Source: Nitrosomonas ureae
GTDB taxonomy: Bacteria > Pseudomonadota > Gammaproteobacteria > Burkholderiales > Nitrosomonadaceae
Reading direction: 5' to 3'
NCBI RefSeq assembly: GCF_900108305.1
Contig: NZ_FNUX01000012.1
Span: forward strand, 33,926-97,925
DNA length: 64,000 nucleotides
The notes below the pieces were generated by a model that was not told the origin of the DNA, ran no database searches, and worked only from the letters and a program-made list of their open reading frames with translations. A program made the translations under genes and the position numbers. Below are positions 18,655-28,300 of this stretch, piece after piece; position 1 is the stretch's first letter; every line of letters starts with the position of its first letter.

Positions 18655-18685
18655 GATGCGCCTCCTTGCGGTCGGCACATCCTAC
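18655..18685 (-). repeat. REP element right of the RAYT gene
   Basis: Inverted partner of 18052-18082, 29 of 31 identical. Together with the transposase remnant it forms a REPtron-like arrangement. Confidence 0.8.
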
Positions 18686-18697
18686 CTGGCTCCAATT

Positions 18698-18729
18698 GTA
18701 GGTTGGGCTGACAAAGGAAGCCCAACATC
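18698..18729 (+). repeat. Second-class REP element
   Basis: Begins GTAGGTTGGGCTGA and ends AGCCCAACATC, with an internal TTGGGCT/AGCCCAA stem. An inverted relative lies 44 bp downstream. It differs from the REP pair that flanks the transposase (GTAGGATG type). Confidence 0.7.
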
Positions 18730-18772
18730 TATCGCTTATCACGGAACGAACCCTTTGTTTTTACCGCTGTTT

Positions 18773-18804
18773 GATGTTGGGTTTTCTCCGGCATCCCAAC
18801 CTAC
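18773..18804 (-). repeat. Second-class REP element, inverted copy
   Basis: The reverse complement begins GTAGGTTGGGATGCC and ends AACCCAACATC. It is paired head-to-head with 18698-18729, so transcripts could fold into one long hairpin upstream of the mtkB terminator. Confidence 0.65.
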
Positions 18805-18820
18805 CGCACTCGGAAAACAA

Positions 18821-18850
18821 AAAACCCGGAAATATCAGTCACCGGGTTTT
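18821..18850 (-). terminator. Terminator of the mcl-mtkA-mtkB operon
   Basis: AAAACCCGG (18821-18829) pairs with CCGGGTTTT (18842-18850). On the minus strand the stem is followed by TTTTGTTTT, 26 bp after the mtkB stop. Likely also active on the plus strand. Confidence 0.8.
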
Positions 18851-18876
18851 TATTTTATCAACAACTACAATTACGA

Positions 18877-19764
18877 TCACAACTTCGCCAGCACTTCTGC
18901 CACCGTCTGCCCCATCAGCGATGGCGTCGGGCAGATCGTGACGCCGAGTTCTTTCAGCATTGCCACTTTCTCGGCGGCGCTTTCTCCGGCGGAGGAGATG
19001 ATCGCACCGGCGTGGCCCATGCGGCGGCCTTCGGGTGCGGTAAGTCCGGCGATGTAGGCGACCAGCGGTTTGGTCATGTGTTCCTTGGCGAATTTTCCGG
19101 CGTCGACTTCCTGCGGACCGCCGATTTCGCCGATCATCAGTGCGACTTTGGTTTCCGGGTCTTGTTCCAGTCGTTTCAGAATATCGCGGTGCGAACTGCC
19201 GGGGATCGGATCGCCGCCGATGCCGACCGATGTTGAAATACCAATACCGAGCAGACGCATTTGATCAGCCGCTTCGTAGCCCAGGGTGCCGGAGCGGCCA
19301 ACCACGCCGACATTGCCGCGAATGTAGATATGACCTGGCATAATGCCAAGCATGGCACGGCCCGGGCTGATGGTGCCGGCGCAATTCGGGCCGGTCAGCA
19401 GCATACGTTCCATTTTCGGAAAGCGGCGCAGGAAATTCTTGACCGTCATCATGTCTTGCGTTGGGATGCCGTCGGTGATCGAAACGCAGTATTTGATTCC
19501 GGCATCGGCGGCTTCCATGATCGAATCCGCAGCGAAGGCCGGTGGCACGAAGACGATGCTGGCTTCCGCACCGACTTGCTCGATCGCTTCCTTGACGGTG
19601 TTGAATACCGGCAATCCCAGATGCGTTTGCCCGCCTTTGCCGGGCGTAACGCCACCGACCACGTTGGAGCCGTAGTCAATCATTTCCTGAGCATGAAAGG
19701 TACCGATTCTTCCGGTAAAGCCTTGCACAATAATTTTTGTTTTTTCGTTGATTAATATGGCCAC
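18877..19764 (-). CDS. mtkB: Malate-CoA ligase (malate thiokinase), small subunit
   Basis: 295 residues from a GTG start at 19764 with AGGAG six bases upstream. Belongs to the succinyl-CoA synthetase alpha superfamily: Rossmann CoA-binding GFTGRIGTFHAQEM, GPNCAGTISPG, and the phosphohistidine region MGHAGAIISSAGESAAEKVAM. Several segments fit the serine-cycle MtkB (KVALMIGEIGGPQEVDAG). It converts malate, CoA and ATP to malyl-CoA together with MtkA. It follows mtkA by 9 bp and shares the operon with malyl-CoA lyase, which favours malate thiokinase over SucD. Confidence 0.85.
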   Translation of the reverse strand: MAILINEKTKIIVQGFTGRIGTFHAQEMIDYGSNVVGGVTPGKGGQTHLGLPVFNTVKEAIEQVGAEASIVFVPPAFAADSIMEAADAGIKYCVSITDGIPTQDMMTVKNFLRRFPKMERMLLTGPNCAGTISPGRAMLGIMPGHIYIRGNVGVVGRSGTLGYEAADQMRLLGIGISTSVGIGGDPIPGSSHRDILKRLEQDPETKVALMIGEIGGPQEVDAGKFAKEHMTKPLVAYIAGLTAPEGRRMGHAGAIISSAGESAAEKVAMLKELGVTICPTPSLMGQTVAEVLAKL

Positions 19765-19773
19765 TTTGAACTC

Positions 19774-20955
19774 CTAGGCTTTTTGAGCGACGACTTCGTT
19801 ACGGGCACGGACGACTTTTTCCGCGGCTTCCGCTAACGTATCGGCGGTGATGATGGGCAGGCCGCTGTTCTTGATGATGCTACGGCCTTCTTCGACGTTT
19901 GTTCCCGATAGCCGAACCACCAATGGGATTTTCATATCGATGTTCTTGACCGCTTGCACCACGCCTTCCGCAATCCAGTCGCAACGGTTGATGCCCGCGA
20001 AGATATTCACCAGCATCGCTTTAACGCCTGAATCGGCAAGCACCAGACGGAATGCTTTTTCGGTGCGCTCGGCGGATGCGCCGCCACCGACGTCGAGAAA
20101 GTTTGCCGGTTCGCCACCCGCCAGCTTGATCATGTCCATCGTCGCCATCGCCAGGCCTGCACCATTGATCATGCAGCCAATGTCGCCATCCAGGCCGACA
20201 TAACTCAAACCGGCCTCGGCAGCAGCGACTTCGCGCGGATCGACTTGCGTATTGTCACGCAGTTCAGCGATTTTATGACGGCGGAACAATGCGTTTTCGT
20301 CAAATACCATTTTGGCGTCGAGTGCCACGATTTCGTTATTGGCGGTGATGACCAGCGGGTTGATTTCCAGGATATTGGCGTCGAGATCGCGCAACGCACG
20401 ATAACAGCCTTTAATGGTTTTCACCGCATGGTTCAGTTGTGCCGGATCGATACCCAGGCCAAACGCCATTTTACGCGCTTGAAAATCCTGCAATCCGACG
20501 GCAGGCTCGATATAAATCTTGATGATCGCTTCCGGATTGGTCTCTGCCAGTTTCTCGATTTCCATACCGCCCTCGGCGGCACCGATCATGATGACGCGCT
20601 CACTGGCGCGATCGATCATGAAGGACAGATACATCTCCTTGCTAATATTGGTTCCGGCTTCAATATAAACGCGGGAACAAATTTTTCCAGCCGGGCCGGT
20701 TTGATGGGTCACCAGTTTCTTGCCGATTAATTCCTCTACCGCCTGCTCGACTTCCGTATGCGTTCTGCACACCTTGATGCCACCCGCCTTGCCGCGCGCA
20801 CCGGAATGAATTTGCGCCTTGACGACCCATACATCACCCTCTATTTCTCTGGCGCGCTGTACCGCTTCGACAACGCTGTAAGCCAAACCGCCTTCAGCGA
20901 TCTTGACGCCGTACTCCGCCAGAATTTCTTTTGCTTGATATTCGTGAATGTTCAA
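19774..20955 (-). CDS. mtkA: Malate-CoA ligase (malate thiokinase), large subunit
   Basis: 393 residues starting with TTG at 20955 (GGGGA eight bases upstream), since the conserved [12 protein letters not shown] begins there. ATP-grasp domain, then CoA-ligase domain. [53 protein letters not shown] and [19 protein letters not shown] closely recall Methylobacterium MtkA (from memory) rather than typical SucC. Works with MtkB to activate malate. Confidence 0.87.
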   Translation of the reverse strand: MNIHEYQAKEILAEYGVKIAEGGLAYSVVEAVQRAREIEGDVWVVKAQIHSGARGKAGGIKVCRTHTEVEQAVEELIGKKLVTHQTGPAGKICSRVYIEAGTNISKEMYLSFMIDRASERVIMIGAAEGGMEIEKLAETNPEAIIKIYIEPAVGLQDFQARKMAFGLGIDPAQLNHAVKTIKGCYRALRDLDANILEINPLVITANNEIVALDAKMVFDENALFRRHKIAELRDNTQVDPREVAAAEAGLSYVGLDGDIGCMINGAGLAMATMDMIKLAGGEPANFLDVGGGASAERTEKAFRLVLADSGVKAMLVNIFAGINRCDWIAEGVVQAVKNIDMKIPLVVRLSGTNVEEGRSIIKNSGLPIITADTLAEAAEKVVRARNEVVAQKA

Positions 20956-21023
20956 TTCAATTTCCCCAACAATTGCAATAACTGCGTTAACTCAATAAAT
21001 TCAATTCATTGCATGATAAAAAC

Positions 21024-21046
21024 AAAAGCCGCAATCAGCGGCTTTT
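21024..21046 (-). terminator. Hairpin between mcl and mtkA
   Basis: AAAAGCCGC (21024-21032) with GCGGCTTTT (21038-21046), and T-runs on both sides. It lies just after the mcl stop and before mtkA in the same direction, so it probably attenuates read-through from mcl into mtkAB rather than ending the operon completely. Confidence 0.7.
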
Positions 21047-21054
21047 TTAGTCAT

Positions 21055-22011
21055 TCATCGCCGGCCGTTTTTGACGGCAATCGCATCGGCGATTTTCACC
21101 ACATTATTGGCCATTCTTTCCGAAGCGGCGTCAATTAAACGGCCATCCAGCGCTGCAGCGCCTTTGCCCTGGGCGGCAGCTTCTTTAAGCGCGGCCAGAA
21201 TGCGCTTGGCTTTCTCAATCTCTCTTTCCGGTGGTGTAAATACATCGTTGGCCAGTTCAATCTGCGTGGGATGAATGGCCCATTTGCCTTCGCATCCCAG
21301 CGCAGCTGCGCGTTTCGCCGCCAGCGCGTAGCCATCCGGATCTTTGATATCGCCAAATGGCCCGTCGATGGGCCGCAAGCCATAAGCACGGCAGGCCACG
21401 ATCATGCGGCTGATGGCGAAATGCCACTGGTCTCCGGGATAATCCGGATTCAACCCGCCGATATTGGTGGTTCTGGCGCGGTTGCTGGCGGCATAATCGG
21501 CCACACCAAAGTGCAACGCTTCCAATCTCCCCGTTGCGCCATGACGCGCGATATCTTCCACATTGGCCATACCCAGCGCGGTTTCGATCAACGCTTCCAG
21601 ACCGATACGGTTGGTCAGGCCTTGCTGCTTCTCAAGCTGCGTCACCATGGCTTCCACCATGTAAACATCGGCATACACACCCGCTTTCGGGATCAACAGC
21701 GTATCGATCTTGCTTCCGGCCTGCTCAACCAGATCCACCACATCACGTACCATATATTGTGTATCAAGGCCATTGATGCGCACTGAAACCGTGATGCCAT
21801 GCCCCTTCCAATCCAGATCGTTAAGCGCTTGAATAACATTCTTACGTGCCTGAACTTTGTCATCGGGAGCAACGGCATCCTCCAAATCGAGAAAAACAAA
21901 ATCTACGCCGCTGTTCAATGCCTTTTCAAACATCCCCGGATTGGAACCCGGAACGGCCAATTCACAGCGTTGTACCCGCTGTACGGTGGTTTCATAAAGC
22001 GTGTGACTCAT
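21055..22011 (-). CDS. mcl: L-malyl-CoA (/beta-methylmalyl-CoA) lyase
   Basis: 318 residues, CitE-like TIM barrel. ATG at 22011 has GGAGGAAAA directly upstream. Family blocks: LAVPGSNPGMFEKAL, DFVFLDLEDAVAPDDK with the metal-binding acid, VRINGLDT, LEALIETALGMANVEDIA, FGVADYAASNRARTTNIGG, and GKWAIHPTQIELANDVFTP. It splits malyl-CoA to acetyl-CoA and glyoxylate (or runs in reverse). Coupling with mtkAB gives a complete malate to acetyl-CoA plus glyoxylate module, as in the serine cycle. Confidence 0.9.
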   Translation of the reverse strand: MSHTLYETTVQRVQRCELAVPGSNPGMFEKALNSGVDFVFLDLEDAVAPDDKVQARKNVIQALNDLDWKGHGITVSVRINGLDTQYMVRDVVDLVEQAGSKIDTLLIPKAGVYADVYMVEAMVTQLEKQQGLTNRIGLEALIETALGMANVEDIARHGATGRLEALHFGVADYAASNRARTTNIGGLNPDYPGDQWHFAISRMIVACRAYGLRPIDGPFGDIKDPDGYALAAKRAAALGCEGKWAIHPTQIELANDVFTPPEREIEKAKRILAALKEAAAQGKGAAALDGRLIDAASERMANNVVKIADAIAVKNGRR

Positions 22012-22415
22012 TTTTCCTCCAGAATTAATAAATTTTTAAGTTTCAATAGCGCTAATTAACGAGCATGCCGGATGAGTTTAGAGGTGCCCTTAAGGCATTC
22101 TGTGATTCGTGGATTAGCAACGCAGGTAATCTTGATGAGGTGAATTGTTAGAATAAATAGTTTTTGGTTTCTTATTGTAAAGGCTAATTATTCAGAGAAT
22201 TATATCTTCTCCACGGGAATTTATCTACTGACAGCCTTTCCCGATATGAAATGAACCCGAGCACCGAGATCCAGAATCAGGCATTCTGCGCGCCGGAATG
22301 ATCGATGGGAATGAGGCAAAAGTTACAATCTAATTGAGCATCGCAATGCTAAAATGACATCACTTATCCAGTGATAACCGATCCCCAAAATACAAAACTA
22401 TCGTGATTTTTCTTC
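22012..22415. other. Intergenic region between divergent mcl and tsaD
   Basis: 404 bp. It carries both promoters by position. I see no ORF, repeat or clear operator. The GGAGGAAAA at 22013-22021 (minus strand) is the mcl ribosome site. Confidence 0.5.
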
Positions 22416-23450
22416 ATGCTTGTTCTAGGTATTGAAACTTCCTGCGACGAAACCGGAATTGCGCTTTTTGATACAGAGCGCGGCCTGTTGAGTCACGCAT
22501 TGTATTCGCAGGTAGAAATGCATAGTGAATATGGTGGCGTGGTGCCTGAGCTGGCATCGCGCGATCATATCCGGCGCGTATTGCCTTTGATTAAACAGAC
22601 ATTGACCGCTGCTAAACGTGATTTGCACCAAATCAATGCAATCGCTTATACGCAAGGCCCCGGCCTGGCCGGCGCGCTTCTGGTCGGTGCCAGCATTGGC
22701 GCGGCAATGAGTTTTGCATTAAAAATTCCTGCATTGGGCATTCATCATCTGGAAGGACATTTGCTGTCCCCGTTATTATCCACCCCGGCACCGGATTTCC
22801 CATTCATTGCTTTACTGGTATCGGGAGGACATACGCAATTGATGCAAGTGGACGCGGTCGGCCACTATGGATTGCTAGGTGAAACCGTAGACGATGCTGC
22901 CGGTGAGGCATTTGATAAAACAGCCAAATTACTGGAATTAGGTTATCCGGGTGGCGCGGCGTTATCGAAACTCGCCCGGCGCGGCCGGCCCGGACAATTT
23001 AAATTGCCACGGCCAATGCTGAACAGCGGGGATCTCAATTTCAGTTTCAGCGGACTGAAAACTGCGGTTCTGACTTTAGTCAGCAAACAGGAACTTACAG
23101 AACAAATCCGCGCGGATATCGCTCTGGCGTTTCAAGACGCGGTTGTGGAGGTATTGACGCAAAAATCGCTGACAGCCTTATCACAATCGGGGCTAACGCA
23201 ACTGGTGGTAGCCGGTGGGGTCGGCGCCAACGAGCAATTACGTGAAAGTCTCAATTATAAAGCGGCTCTGAAAGGCGCGACGGTCTTTTATCCGGAACTT
23301 GAATTTTGTACCGATAATGGCGCCATGATTGCATTTGCCGGCGCAATGCGGCTCCAGGCAATGCCGGAAAAGAATTGGCAACCCGCCAGCAGTTTTACCG
23401 TCAAGGCACGCTGGGATCTGGAAATGCTTGAGATACCGGAAACTGATTAG
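22416..23450 (+). CDS. tsaD: tRNA threonylcarbamoyladenosine synthesis protein TsaD
   Basis: 344 residues. ASKHA-fold protein that transfers the threonylcarbamoyl group to A37 of ANN-decoding tRNAs, with TsaB/TsaE. Motifs: [33 protein letters not shown], the metal-binding [24 protein letters not shown] and [16 protein letters not shown]. The stop is followed by a MITE-like repeat. Confidence 0.97.
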   Translation: MLVLGIETSCDETGIALFDTERGLLSHALYSQVEMHSEYGGVVPELASRDHIRRVLPLIKQTLTAAKRDLHQINAIAYTQGPGLAGALLVGASIGAAMSFALKIPALGIHHLEGHLLSPLLSTPAPDFPFIALLVSGGHTQLMQVDAVGHYGLLGETVDDAAGEAFDKTAKLLELGYPGGAALSKLARRGRPGQFKLPRPMLNSGDLNFSFSGLKTAVLTLVSKQELTEQIRADIALAFQDAVVEVLTQKSLTALSQSGLTQLVVAGGVGANEQLRESLNYKAALKGATVFYPELEFCTDNGAMIAFAGAMRLQAMPEKNWQPASSFTVKARWDLEMLEIPETD

Positions 23451-23540
23451 GGAAGCACTGATTAATCCGGCGAACGGGATGAGGCACGAGCCGCGTAACG
23501 AAGTGATTCGCTCGTGCAGCCAATGAATCAGCGTTTTCTT
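23451..23540 (-). repeat. MITE-like repeat, shorter copy
   Basis: Starts GGAAGCACTGATTAATCCGG and ends with an imperfect inverted match (AATCAGCGTTTTC). Its left end matches the right end of 53391-53533 in reverse complement and vice versa, so this is the same element in opposite orientation with about 50 bp of the middle missing. It lies between the tsaD stop and the plsY stop. Confidence 0.75.
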
Positions 23541-24153
23541 AAATACCGGGAGATTTTTTTTCGCCAATGCGACCTTCCTTGCCTGCCAGTAAGTTAACAA
23601 TATTCGACTGATGCCGCCAAATCAGTATCAATGACATCAACAACACAGCTAATGTATTGCTTTCAAAGCCCAACAGAGTTGCGGCATATACCGGAGCCAG
23701 CGCGGCTGCAATTAAAGCCGATAGCGAAGATATGCGCCAGATCAATGCGGCCAGAATCCAGGTTCCGATAGCCAGCAAACCCAACCAGAAATCCAATCCC
23801 AGCAATACACCCACTGCAGTTGCCACACCCTTGCCACCCTGGAAACGTAAAAATACCGGAAACACATGCCCCAGAAACACCGCCAAGGCAACCACCGCCA
23901 CTGCTTCGTTCCCCAATCCCCAGGATGGGGCGTAAGTTTGTGTCAGAATCACTGCAACCCAGCCTTTTCCGGCATCGCCCAGCAGAGTAAAAACCGCCGC
24001 CGCTTTCTTGCCGCTACGCAAAACATTGGTCGCCCCAGGATTTTTTGAGCCGTACGTGCGCGGATCCGGTAATTTAAAAATCCAGCTGGATATCACGGCA
24101 AAGGAAACCGATCCCAGAAAATACGCCAACATAGCACATACCCATAACGTCAT
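23539..24153 (-). CDS. plsY: Glycerol-3-phosphate acyltransferase PlsY
   Basis: 204 residues from ATG 24153 (MTLWVCAMLAYFLGSVSFA); the frame extends upstream but without family similarity. It acylates glycerol 3-phosphate with acyl-phosphate in phospholipid synthesis, at the inner membrane. The three conserved loops are visible: GSVSFA, DPRTYGSKNPGATNVLR, and FQGGKGVATAVGVLLG. Five or so membrane helices. Divergent from folB. Confidence 0.95.
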   Translation of the reverse strand: MTLWVCAMLAYFLGSVSFAVISSWIFKLPDPRTYGSKNPGATNVLRSGKKAAAVFTLLGDAGKGWVAVILTQTYAPSWGLGNEAVAVVALAVFLGHVFPVFLRFQGGKGVATAVGVLLGLDFWLGLLAIGTWILAALIWRISSLSALIAAALAPVYAATLLGFESNTLAVLLMSLILIWRHQSNIVNLLAGKEGRIGEKKSPGI

Positions 24154-24260
24154 GTAATTAGCACCACCCGGACAAAATAGAATAGAATCGCGACTTGTTC
24201 GCACCCATGAAGCTTTTGATACCTCCAGAATAACCCCCATATTTTAGCGCTTAATCACCG

Positions 24261-24656
24261 ATGGATATTATTTTTCTGCATGACTTCAAGGCCAAGACCC
24301 TGATTGGCATTTACCCCTGGGAACGCATCGTTCCGCAAACCATCCAGATCGACCTGGAAATCGCACTGCCCACCAGCCATGCCTGTCAATCCGATAACAT
24401 TGCGGATGCACTGGATTATGCTTTGATCATTGAAAAAATTAATGAGATTCTGGCGACACATCATTTTTCACTGCTGGAAGCATTGGCCGAGCATATCGCA
24501 CAAACTGTTCTGACGGAATTTCAATCCCCGTGGATCAAGGTCAGCGTTGCCAAGCTTGGTATAATACGAGGGGTTAAAAAGCTGGGAGTGCGTATCGAAC
24601 GGACATCCGACGCTATATCTGAGATTCGTTCGCACATAAGTTTAGTTAACAGCTAA
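24261..24656 (+). CDS. folB: Dihydroneopterin aldolase
   Basis: 131 residues, family length. Cleaves 7,8-dihydroneopterin to 6-hydroxymethyl-dihydropterin in folate synthesis. Visible: IGIYPWERIVPQTIQIDLEI, DALDYALIIEKI, HFSLLEALAEHIAQ with the active-site Glu, and the catalytic Lys region VAKLGIIRGVKKLGVRIER. Next to plsY, a common arrangement. Confidence 0.95.
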   Translation: MDIIFLHDFKAKTLIGIYPWERIVPQTIQIDLEIALPTSHACQSDNIADALDYALIIEKINEILATHHFSLLEALAEHIAQTVLTEFQSPWIKVSVAKLGIIRGVKKLGVRIERTSDAISEIRSHISLVNS

Positions 24657-24801
24657 TCAGGGCTTTAGATACGAGCTCGCACCTTTCCGCTTTCCTGATT
24701 TCAAAACCATATACTTGCGAACGCCTGGTACAAATCTTGCCGGTTGTCCGTTTGCTTGACTTCAAGCAGACATCTTCGCATCCAAATTTGAAGGAGATGC
24801 A

Positions 24802-25080
24802 ATGAAATATGAATTGCTGGGTGAATATCACGCCTTTATGAAACAAGCCAAGAGTGCAGCGGAAAAACGCTTTGCCATACTTCACAATCTTGCGGTACAA
24901 ATACGCAGCTTAGCTGAAGATCCGATCCGGACAATTGATGCGGAAACAGAAGCAATAGAAAGAGCAATAGCCGAAGCTAAAGCAGCGGAATTTGAAATGA
25001 CTGCCGCAATCGGCTGCGTCAATGAAACCGCCAAGTTATGCGGAAAGGAAGAAATTACGACAGGCAATTTCAAACGTTGA
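24802..25080 (+). CDS. Unrecognised 92-residue helical protein
   Basis: Good ribosome site (GAAGGAGATGCA before ATG 24802). The product is almost entirely alpha-helical with heptad-like patterns (IDAETEAIERAIAEAKAAEFEM), no signal peptide and no membrane segment. Contains two Cys (GCVNETAKLC). I do not recognise a family. A likely real gene because of start context and helix regularity. Confidence 0.6.
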   Translation: MKYELLGEYHAFMKQAKSAAEKRFAILHNLAVQIRSLAEDPIRTIDAETEAIERAIAEAKAAEFEMTAAIGCVNETAKLCGKEEITTGNFKR

Positions 25081-25322
25081 ACCGTAAACCCAGGAGTCCG
25101 GAAACTCCTATGTTTCTCCACGCCAACGCAATAAGCAACCAAAATGGTGACGGATAAAAAACAATCGGAGCGGACGCTACGCTGCGCTGCGGATTGATCT
25201 TCTGCAATTTTGCGGTCTCTATAAGAGAGACACCGTATCAACTTCCTTATGCCGGTTTCGTAATCGCCGGGGGCAAATATACAAAACGACTGCGTGCATG
25301 GAATTCACACTGCTCGCGCCAA

Positions 25323-28300
25323 TTACATTTTATTTTTCACCAGACCGGACAAATAATTTAACAACTCCTCTTCTTTATAGGGTTTACCTAGAAATATATC
25401 AACGCCTAAACCCTTGGCAATCTTGCGATGCTTTTCTGCGGTTCGTGAAGAAATGATGATCATCGGAATATGAGCTGTTTCCGGGTTTGCGCGTACCTTT
25501 TCGATCAATTCAAAGCCGTTCATTTTAGGCATTTCCAAGTCAATCAGCATGACGTCAGGGATGATTTCCCGAAGGCTTTCGGTCGCTTCGATGCCATTTT
25601 TCGCGATCACCACATTGCAACCTTCACGTTCCAGAAGGCGGCAGGTTACTTTACGCACGGTTAATGAATCGTCCACTACCATGATGGTGGGCGTTTTGAC
25701 AGATTTCTTCTGTGTCGCGGCAGCTAATTCAGGCATCGGTGTACTGAGTGTTTTTTGTACATCGCTGCGTTGCATCAATTTGACCGGATTCAGGATCAGA
25801 ATGATTTCGCCGTCACCGGTGATGGTGGCGCCTTCGATGCCGGGCGCATGAGCGAGTTGCGAGCCGGCATTCTTGATCACCACTTCGGTATCGCCTAGAA
25901 ATTCATCAGTGTGAATCGCCAGATATTGGGTACCGCTATGCAGAAATAACACCGGGTTGTGCCGGGCAATCTCCGGATTGTGACCGGATTCGCCCAATAA
26001 ATGCGCCAGATGGGAAAACGGATATTTTTTTCCGTTAAATTCAATACAATGATCCTGATAGATTGTCTTTAATTCCTCCGGATCAAATTCCCGATGATGC
26101 TCCACAATGAACGCCGGTATCGCATAGGTTTGTTTTCCCGCGCGGATCATGAATGTCTGCGCCACGGACAGCGTGAGCGGCAGAGACATCGTGAAGCTTG
26201 TACCTTGATGCAGCGCGGAATGGACGCTGATGCGGCCACTCAGCATCAGGATTTCATTCCGCACGACATCCAATCCAATGCCGCGACCGGAAATTCCGGT
26301 GATGGAATCGGTAGTTGACAGACCTTGCGCGAAAATCAATGACGTGATCGCATCGTCGTCCAGGGCCTCGTTTTCCTGAATCAATCCAAGCCGTTGTCCT
26401 TCCTCGCGGATACGCGGCAGACTCAAGCCACGGCCATCATCGCTGAGCGTGATAATCACTTCATTGCCTTGCTGGCGCAATTGCAGGGTTATTTTCCCGG
26501 TCTCGGGCTTGCCCGCCTGTTGCCTCTGCACCGGTTCTTCGATGCCATGCGCAATGGCATTGCGTAGCAGATGTTCGAGTGGGGGGTTGATTTTTTCCAA
26601 TACATTGCGATCTATCTCAACTTCCGCGCCAAGAATTTCCAAATGAACTCTTTTTCCCATATCCTCAGAAACTTGTCTGACAATGCGGTAATAACGCTCG
26701 GCATAATTGCTAAACGGTATGGTGCGAATCTGCAGCAAGGATTGCTGCAACCGGCGGTTGATGACGGATTGCTGCGCAACGGATTCTTCAGCGGCATGAT
26801 GTGTCGTGCGTAGACTCTTTTGCACGGTAATTATGTCATCAACACTTTCCGCCATCAGTCGCGTCAATTCCTGCAAGCGGGAAAAACGATCGAATTCGAG
26901 AGGATCGAATGCATGTTGATTTTCATGTTGTTGCGCAAGGTGGGATTGCATTTGCGTTTCCGCCTGAATTTCCACTTCGCGCAACTGATCATGCAGGCGG
27001 TGGGTGCTTTCGGCAAGATCCTGCAAAGACTGCTTGAAACTGTTCAGTTGCGCTTCAACTCCGGATCGCAGAATGCTGGCTTCTCCGGAATCATTCATCA
27101 GCCGGTCAATAAGCTCGGAATTGATGCGTAAAATGGCCTTGGATTGAAGCAGATCTGTTTTCTCGGGTGAGGCGTGATTCTGCTCTGATGAATCCGCTAC
27201 GCTAGGGATATCGACTGGTTCCGAAACCGCAGGAGCGCTCATACTTTGCAGCTGTTCAATCTGGCTGCTGATGATATCAAATTCACTCTCGAGCTGATCC
27301 AATGCAGAATCCGCTATGTTACGCTCATGGAAAGCCGCTTCGACATGACTTTCCATGGCATGAATCGAGTCGCCCAGCAATACCGCTCCCGCCATGCGGG
27401 CGCTTCCCTTCAGGGTATGCAGCAGTCGTAGCATCGCATGGTGAATATCATCATCTTCCGGCAACATGCGCCAAGCTCGCAATTTGCTGCCAATTTGCGG
27501 AACAATGTCATAAGTTTCTTCAAGAAATGCCTGAAGCAGCTCCCGGTCGATCTGCCCAATAGCATCGGAAGCCGGAGTAGATCCCGCTGATGGGGGGCGA
27601 GGCGATACCTCCGGCAATGCGATCAATTTTTCGGATGTCACTGCGAGCTCATCGGCATTGGCACCAGCGCTCATAGTCCCGGCTTTTGTCTGTTGAACCA
27701 GCAATTCTTTTGCCGCCAGCAACAATGTCTTAGCGTCAACATGAACAGCGCCCTGTTCACGCAACTCTCTGCACCATCCGGCATAAGCCTGGTGCGCACG
27801 GGTGATCAAGTCTGTTAATTGATCGGTAATCGGTCTTTGCTCATCCAGCCAATGATTCAGCACTTGCTCCAGATTCCATGCAACATCGCTCATTTCCTCC
27901 AGCTTGACCATGCGGCCGCTGCCTTTCAGTGTGTGAAACTCTCGCCGCAAGCTGGAAAGTGCATCGCGATTGGCAGGATCGGCACAGCACCTCTGTAGAT
28001 CACAGATCATTTCCGCCAGTACCTGATCCGCTTCTTCCAGAAAAATCTCGAGCAACTCCGAATCAACATCGGTGCTTGTTGCTTCATTACGCACTGTTTC
28101 CGGTTTAGCTTTGGTAGCGTGCAAGGCTACATTTTCCGGATTCGGTGGCAAGGCGTCTTTTTGTATCGCTGTCATTTGAAACAATGCAAGCGCTTCCTCG
28201 ATAATCTGAATACAATCGGGTTGCCCGCTCCTGAGCGCTTCAATAAAGAAACCCAGGCTGCTTAATCCATCCACAAGCAGAATCTGTTCTGACTCAATGA

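Noticed and set aside
18877..20955. Succinyl-CoA synthetase (sucCD)
   Set aside because: Same superfamily, but the operon with malyl-CoA lyase and specific segments fit malate thiokinase better. Not excluded without phylogeny.
21055..22011. Citrate lyase beta subunit (citE)
   Set aside because: No citD/F/C genes nearby and the malyl-CoA lyase blocks are complete.
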